Below are positions 8,101 through 11,718 of a stretch of DNA of 11,718 nt, piece after piece (position 1 is the stretch's first letter; the number at the start of each line of letters is the position of its first letter). The stretch is from M3007 sp964392655. GTDB taxonomy: Bacteria > Bacteroidota > Bacteroidia > Chitinophagales > Saprospiraceae. The notes under the pieces were generated by a model. It had not been told where the DNA came from and made no database searches. It saw only the letters and a program-made list of their open reading frames with translations. The translations under genes were made by a program, and so were the position numbers. Location: NCBI GenBank assembly GCA_964392655.1, contig CAYMQY010000140.1, positions 1 through 11,718 of the forward strand. Direction: 5' to 3'.

Positions 8101-11100
8101 GTGCGGTGACTACGGGTGTCCGCAATTACCTCAGCAATATTTTCCACAATGCACGCTCCAACGGAGCAGGCTCGGGCAAACACTACGCCATCACGTTTGG
8201 CGGTACCACGCCCAACCCGGCAGGTGTAGCCAGCAATTACAACAACCTGTTTGTATCGGGTACGGGTGGTTTCACCGGTTTGTATAACGCCGTGGATCAA
8301 ACGACGCTGGCTGCCTGGCGCACCGCCACGGGTAACGACTTCCAAAGCGTGAGCGGCAACCCGCAGTTCGTTGCCCCCAACGGCAACGCTGCCACAGTTG
8401 ACCTGCACATTCAAACGGGTGTAGCCACAGTGGTGGAAGGCGGCGGCCAGCCGGTGTTGGCGGCCTCCGATGATTTCGACGGCCAGTCCCGTAACGGCTT
8501 TACGCCGACAGATATCGGCGCCGATGCCGGCAACTTCACCCTGTCGGATGCCTCCGGCCCCGGTATTGCCTATACGCCGCTCGTCGGTGCTTGCGGTACC
8601 GGAAATATCGCCCTGGGCAACGTGACCATTACCGACGGTACCGGCATCCCGCTCGCCGGCGGCCTGATCCCGCGCGTATACTACCGCAAAGGCGCAGGTT
8701 CCTGGTTCTCCAATGCAGGTACGCTTGCCGGCGGCAATGCAACCAACAGCAACTGGAACTTCAGCATCCTCGCCGCCGATATGGGCGGTCTGGCAGCAGG
8801 CGATGTGATCTCCTACTATGTGATCGCGCAGGACAACCTTGGCAACATCGGCTCCAACGCCGGCGGTGCGGTTGCTGCCGACGTGAACAACGTGACGACA
8901 CATCCGGTACTGCCGAATACGGCCACCGTGCAGTTGGCCTTGAGCGGCACCTATACCGTAGGTGCTGCGGGCAACTATCCGACGCTGACGGCTGCCGTGG
9001 CAGATTACAACACGCGCTGCATTGACGGCCCGGTGGTGTTCAGCCTGATTGATGCGACGTATCCCTCGGAAACGTTACCGATCACGATCAATACCAATGC
9101 GTACGCCAGTGCAACCAATACGCTGACCATTCGCCCGGCAGCAGGCAATACCGCGACCATCAGCGGCGCATCAACCACAAGTACGATCCGCCTCAACGGC
9201 GCCGACTGGGTAACGATTGACGGCTCCAACTCGGGCGGCTCGGATCGTAGCCTCTCATTGATCAACACCTCCACCGCTGCCAGCACGGCTGCTGTTTGGG
9301 TGTCCAGCGTATCCATCACCAATGGCGCGACGAACAACACGATTAAAAACTGCAACATTTTGGCAGGCAGTAACACGGTCACTTCAACCTTTGGTATTCA
9401 TGCCGGTGGTACTGCAATTTCCACTACAGGTACGGGCGACAACAACGACAACCTGATAATTCAGAACAACGCCATCAGCCGCGCGTATTATGGTATCTAT
9501 GCCCGCGCAGCCTCCTTCCTGGGGCACAACGACGGCCTGCAAATTATCGGCAACAGCATCGGTTCCAACACGCCGGCAGAGTACGTGAACTTCCGCGGCA
9601 TGGATATCCACTATGCCAATGCACCGTTGATCGCTCAGAACACGGTGTTCAACATGAACACCTCGACTTTGTCGGTTTCCATTGCCGGTATTGATATCGG
9701 CGCAGGGGTATTGAATGCTCAATTGGTGCGTAACAACCTGACCGGCATCAAGAATACCAACACCGGTGGTTGGGGCTCATACGGCATCTTCCTGTCGAAT
9801 ACCACAGCTACTATCAATACGCTGATTGCCAACAACTTTATCTCGGACATGGTTGGGGCTAACTACCCTGGTGGCACGTACAACTCTTACGGCATACGCC
9901 TTTCCGGTGGTTACTACACCAAGGTGTACAACAACTCGGTCAACTTCTTTGGTCCGGTAGTGGGCGGTACTTCGGCCGGTTTTACAGCCAACCTTAACAT
10001 CACAACTACGTTAGCCCAGGGCACGGAAGTGCGCAACAACATCTTCCGCAATACGCATGCCTTTGCTGTGTCAGGATCCTTTGTTTACAATGTGTATAAC
10101 GTCACCGGTGTACAGTTGGCCGTTAGCAACAACAACGCCTACTACGGTGCATCCAGCGCCAACACGACTTACCACGTTGGCTTTGACGGACAAAACAAAA
10201 CGACTCTGGCCGACTGGCGTCAAGCCACTGGTCAGGACGGGGCTTCTGTTTTGGCGGAACCTAACTTTGTGAGCAATACCGATTTGCATTTGCAAAACAC
10301 CAGCAACTTCTGCTTCGACGGTGGTGGTGCTCCTTTGGCGGCTGTTACCGTGGATATTGACGGTCAGGCACGCAGTGCCACCACTCCCGATATCGGCGCC
10401 GACGAGTTTGCCCTGATAAACATGAATATTACTGCTACCGAGAACTCCGGTAGTAATTCTAACGACAATATTACCTGCAGTGGTGATCCGGTGACTCTGA
10501 CGGCCAATGCTGCCGGCGCATCCTACGCCTGGAGCCCAAGCGGTTCCGGCAACCCGCTCGTCGTTAACCCGACGGCCACAACTACATACACCTGCACCGT
10601 CACGGACGCCAACGGTTGCACCGAAGTACTCGCACCGATCACAATCACTGTGAACCCGCTTCCCACAGCATTTGCTGTAACCGGCGGCGGTGCTTACTGC
10701 ACTCCCGGCGCCGGTGTTCCTGTCGGTCTGGCTGGTTCACAGAGCGGTGTCAACTACCAACTCAAGCGCAACAACGCCAATGTCGGCGCACCCGTAGCCG
10801 GTACCGGCAATGCGATCTCCTTCGGCAATCAAACCGTAGCAGGTACCTACACGGTTTCGGCTAACAATGCCGGCACGAACTGTTCCGCCAACATGACCGG
10901 CTCGGTAGTAGTTGTAGAAAACCCGACACCGTCCCCCTTCAGTATGACCGGCGGCGGCGCCTACTGCGCCCCCGGCGCCGGCGTGCCTGTCGGTTTGAGC
11001 GGTTCCCAGTCGGGGGTCAATTACCAACTGCAACGCGGTGGCGCCAATGTCGGCGCACCTGTTGCAGGTACCGGAAATGCACTGGCATTCGGTAACCAGA

Positions 11101-11718
11101 CAGTTGCCGGTATTTACACTGTTGTAGCTACGCACACCAATGGCGGCTGCACTGCCGATATGAACGGCTCGGCCGTGGTAGTGGCTAATTCTACACCGAC
11201 TCTTACGCAAACACACGTTGAACCCACTACCTGTGTGGCGGCAAATGGTTCGATCAACCTGACGGTAAATAACGGTACCAGCCCATTCGGATACAACTGG
11301 GCCACACCAAACGGCAGTGGTTTGGTCCAAGGCCAGGAAGACCAAAGCGGCTTGACCGTCGGTATCTATAATGTAACGGTTACCGATGCCAATACATGCT
11401 CTGCCACCCTTTCCCAGCCGCTGATCGGTCCCGGCAACTGCGATGCCTGCCCGATTATTGGTTCCTTGAGCACGACCCCCGCCGGTGTCTGTGCCGGATT
11501 TAATGTGACGCTCAACGCTACCGGCCTGGTGGACATGGGCACTACCTACGGCATCACGTTCAAATACTTCGGCGCACCGACCATGACCCCGTATACTGGT
11601 GGAACCATCATTGCTACTATCCCGAACGGTGGTCTCGGTAACAACGGAGCTACTGCCACGACTACAACCTCGTTTGCCACCGGCGGCGTGTACTACCTGT
11701 ACGCCATCCTCGACCTGT
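5112..11718 (+). CDS. Giant multidomain secreted adhesin-like protein with two beta-helix modules and SprB-type repeat, partial
   Basis: The frame is open from ATG 5112 to the right edge: 2202 complete residues, no stop. Residues 1-29 are a signal peptide (cleavage after QVSA before Gln30). About 30-222 resemble a MAM-like jelly roll (GGFENGSTFAANGW, IDEISLV). About 225-345 resemble a fibronectin type III domain (GYLVVRTPTN, ATGLSPSTQYFFWI). Residues 349-1140 are a right-handed parallel beta-helix with Asn-ladder rungs such as ITNNFIGG and MTGNTIRN. About 1141-1277 are an Ig-like linker (RVYYRKGAGSW, DVISYYVIAQDN). Residues 1278-1766 are a second beta-helix. About 1789-1847 are a PKD/Ig-like domain (VTLTANAAGASYAWSP, CTVTDANGC). 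Residues 1848-2025 are two 89-residue Ig-like repeats, 2035-2104 a SprB-type repeat (YNVTVTDANTC), and from about 2112 another domain begins. Lysine is very scarce. The family context suggests a type IX secretion cargo that acts in adhesion, gliding or surface binding; the C-terminal sorting domain is out of view, so the route is inferred. No catalytic residues were identified, although beta-helix folds also occur in polysaccharide lyases. Confidence 0.95.
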   Translation, partial: MKNKILASKRFFAAVVFGALGFLTGQVSAQTTLISPTGDGGFENGSTFAANGWTVVNGATNQWFVGSVAPPSAGSNCAYISDDPAGATYNYLNTAASTVHFYRDVTFPAGQTSITLSFKWKCQGESSYDYVTVFAMPTALTPVVNSPAGGFQSWLNIPTVYPGAAILCTPPNLNLQSTFQTITVCLPASFAGTTRRLVFMFTDDTSAGTQPPGSIDEISLVSAVPPGAPANQPTALALTPAASSISGSFTAAVGSPAADGYLVVRTPTNTPPSAPVNGTTYTAGQNALGGVIVSSSAATTFNATGLSPSTQYFFWIYSYNNNVGFCGGPYYNTTAPLAGSATTSDCSVSGTRSVGPGGFYPTITAAVADIVANGAGGAVILELQSNYLSSAEPAFPIVLPSYLCAGPTRTVTIRPALGATALSITSSNATTTIDINGGNWWRFDGRPGGVGSAKELSIVNTNAAGNAIRFINEASNNVVRYCDIQGQNTSTSSGVILFSTTTNTLGFGNDNNLIEFNDIHDTPTGTPANCIYSLGTTSSASTWNSSNTIANNNIFNFFLSTSTSIGAFITTGSHAWTITGNSFYQTVPRTLAAAQFGALNFANTITGEFVITNNFIGGTAPQCGGGAMTLTGAGNFRGMNLTVSGATTLVQGNTIRNINLTSSTTTAFNGAIMLGQGTFNCTGNTVGSLTENNSIVLTFSGTATGHTFGGIVAGGTSPTNTSTISNNSVGGISMTISGAPASPATVRPISVQGTTVGHNFIINGNTIGSTTLANSITNDANIAGSISGIVSFSNAPDQQITNNTIDNMTALSTGTANVMWGILAQGSSNVGTFNMTGNTIRNLSSASAATGTGGAASIMGISMITNLSTFGTNNVSQNTVHSLINTNPTASASVTGIVNSVPTVTNNTLARNFIHSLNLQSSTQTGIATGIQLNAGTANVQNNMIRLGVDAAGNDITGGYGFFGIREAAGNNNVHFNSVYIGGSNVDGASNTFAFTSAVTTGVRNYLSNIFHNARSNGAGSGKHYAITFGGTTPNPAGVASNYNNLFVSGTGGFTGLYNAVDQTTLAAWRTATGNDFQSVSGNPQFVAPNGNAATVDLHIQTGVATVVEGGGQPVLAASDDFDGQSRNGFTPTDIGADAGNFTLSDASGPGIAYTPLVGACGTGNIALGNVTITDGTGIPLAGGLIPRVYYRKGAGSWFSNAGTLAGGNATNSNWNFSILAADMGGLAAGDVISYYVIAQDNLGNIGSNAGGAVAADVNNVTTHPVLPNTATVQLALSGTYTVGAAGNYPTLTAAVADYNTRCIDGPVVFSLIDATYPSETLPITINTNAYASATNTLTIRPAAGNTATISGASTTSTIRLNGADWVTIDGSNSGGSDRSLSLINTSTAASTAAVWVSSVSITNGATNNTIKNCNILAGSNTVTSTFGIHAGGTAISTTGTGDNNDNLIIQNNAISRAYYGIYARAASFLGHNDGLQIIGNSIGSNTPAEYVNFRGMDIHYANAPLIAQNTVFNMNTSTLSVSIAGIDIGAGVLNAQLVRNNLTGIKNTNTGGWGSYGIFLSNTTATINTLIANNFISDMVGANYPGGTYNSYGIRLSGGYYTKVYNNSVNFFGPVVGGTSAGFTANLNITTTLAQGTEVRNNIFRNTHAFAVSGSFVYNVYNVTGVQLAVSNNNAYYGASSANTTYHVGFDGQNKTTLADWRQATGQDGASVLAEPNFVSNTDLHLQNTSNFCFDGGGAPLAAVTVDIDGQARSATTPDIGADEFALINMNITATENSGSNSNDNITCSGDPVTLTANAAGASYAWSPSGSGNPLVVNPTATTTYTCTVTDANGCTEVLAPITITVNPLPTAFAVTGGGAYCTPGAGVPVGLAGSQSGVNYQLKRNNANVGAPVAGTGNAISFGNQTVAGTYTVSANNAGTNCSANMTGSVVVVENPTPSPFSMTGGGAYCAPGAGVPVGLSGSQSGVNYQLQRGGANVGAPVAGTGNALAFGNQTVAGIYTVVATHTNGGCTADMNGSAVVVANSTPTLTQTHVEPTTCVAANGSINLTVNNGTSPFGYNWATPNGSGLVQGQEDQSGLTVGIYNVTVTDANTCSATLSQPLIGPGNCDACPIIGSLSTTPAGVCAGFNVTLNATGLVDMGTTYGITFKYFGAPTMTPYTGGTIIATIPNGGLGNNGATATTTTSFATGGVYYLYAILDL
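6156..8531 (+). repeat. Beta-helix module 1 of the giant protein (long copy)
   Basis: Residues 349-1140 of the giant protein. The head cap reads SGTRSVGPGGFYPTITAAVA, and the tail runs from LAAWRTATGND (8307) to DFDGQSRNGFTPTDIGADAG. In between I count about 14 rungs with the pattern x(I/V/F)xx(N/G)Nx(I/V), for example TISNNSVGG, IINGNTIGS, QITNNTIDN and VTNNTLARN, spaced irregularly. The module is homologous to the shorter copy at 8943-10409, which shares both caps. The repetition is in protein structure and only loosely in DNA. Confidence 0.8.
8943..10409 (+). repeat. Beta-helix module 2 of the giant protein (short copy)
   Basis: Residues 1278-1766 of the giant protein. The head SGTYTVGAAGNYPTLTAAVA aligns with the head of module 1, and the tail from LADWRQATGQD (10206) to DIDGQARSATTPDIGADEF aligns with its tail. 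About eight rungs are visible (IIQNNAISR, IIGNSIGS, IAQNTVFN, VRNNLTG, IANNFISD, VYNNSVNF among them). It is about 300 residues shorter than module 1, so the two differ in rung number as well as sequence. Confidence 0.8.
10653..10919 (+). repeat. Tandem 267-bp repeat, copy 1 (Ig-like domain)
   Basis: Residues 1848-1936 of the giant protein, starting NPLPTAFAVTGGGAYC. It is exactly 89 codons and abuts copy 2 directly. By hand count 64 of 89 residues match copy 2, with the core (TGGGAYC through FGNQTVAG) more conserved than the end. This is a duplicated surface domain. Confidence 0.9.
10920..11186 (+). repeat. Tandem 267-bp repeat, copy 2 (Ig-like domain)
   Basis: Residues 1937-2025 of the giant protein, starting NPTPSPFSMTGGGAYC, again exactly 89 codons. 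Many synonymous differences from copy 1 (for example in the GGCGGC/TACTGC block) show that the duplication is not very recent. A clean in-frame unit length means copies can be gained or lost without breaking the frame. Confidence 0.9.

Noticed and set aside
7758..8903. A 381-codon open frame on the minus strand
   Set aside because: It lies wholly inside the giant protein gene, in antisense. The sense frame has a signal peptide and continuous recognisable domains; the antisense product is a Val/Gly/Arg-rich mirror of its repetitive codons with no domain.
6156..10409. Reading the beta-helix modules as a polysaccharide lyase or other enzyme
   Set aside because: The fold is shared with such enzymes, but I could not point to catalytic residues; the modules are joined to Ig-like and SprB-type repeats, so a structural or binding role fits better.
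10653..11186. Direct repeats that might suggest a CRISPR array or mobile element
   Set aside because: The units are long, adjacent without spacers, in frame, and encode duplicated Ig-like domains.

Overview
The window looks like a chromosomal segment of a member of the Bacteroidota, most likely from the Saprospiria or a related environmental lineage. I infer this from the gene content: a Reg_prop/Y_Y_Y two-component sensor, a giant Asn/Thr/Ser/Gly-rich secreted protein with a SprB-type repeat, and signal peptides ending in Ala-Gln. Start codons lack clear Shine-Dalgarno sequences, and upstream motifs resemble the Bacteroidota sigma factor pattern TTTG-N18..20-TAnnTTTG. No taxonomic marker gene is present, so genus and species cannot be named.

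Layout. (1) Positions 1-2335, minus strand: the N-terminal 778 residues of a secreted or periplasm-facing beta-propeller sensor (Reg_prop repeats, then the start of a Y_Y_Y domain). It runs off the left edge. (2) A 211-bp divergent intergenic region with a good minus-strand promoter candidate. (3) 2547-3998, plus strand: a cytosolic all-helical protein of about 483 residues with TPR-like character and no recognised function. (4) A 555-bp non-coding stretch, 3999-4553. It holds a promoter-like motif, several hairpins and a strong intrinsic terminator, which together suggest a small RNA or a decayed gene, followed by a second promoter-like motif. (5) 4554-5024: a small secreted protein of 156 residues, function unknown. 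(6) 5112-11718: a giant surface or secreted protein, at least 2202 residues and open at the right edge.

The giant protein is a mosaic. In order it has a signal peptide, a MAM-like jelly-roll region, a fibronectin-III-like domain, a long parallel beta-helix module, an Ig-like linker, a second beta-helix module with the same head and tail caps as the first, a PKD/Ig-like domain, two tandem 89-residue Ig-like repeats, a SprB-type repeat, and the start of another domain. It is probably a type IX secretion system cargo adhesin, but the C-terminal sorting domain that would prove this lies outside the window. The small secreted protein and the giant protein sit 87 bp apart, on the same strand, with almost identical promoter geometry, so they are probably co-regulated. 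The sensor gene points the other way, and nothing in the sequence ties it directly to the adhesin.

No tRNA, rRNA, insertion sequence, CRISPR array or phage gene was seen. Domain assignments were made by eye from translated sequence, and no database search was run.
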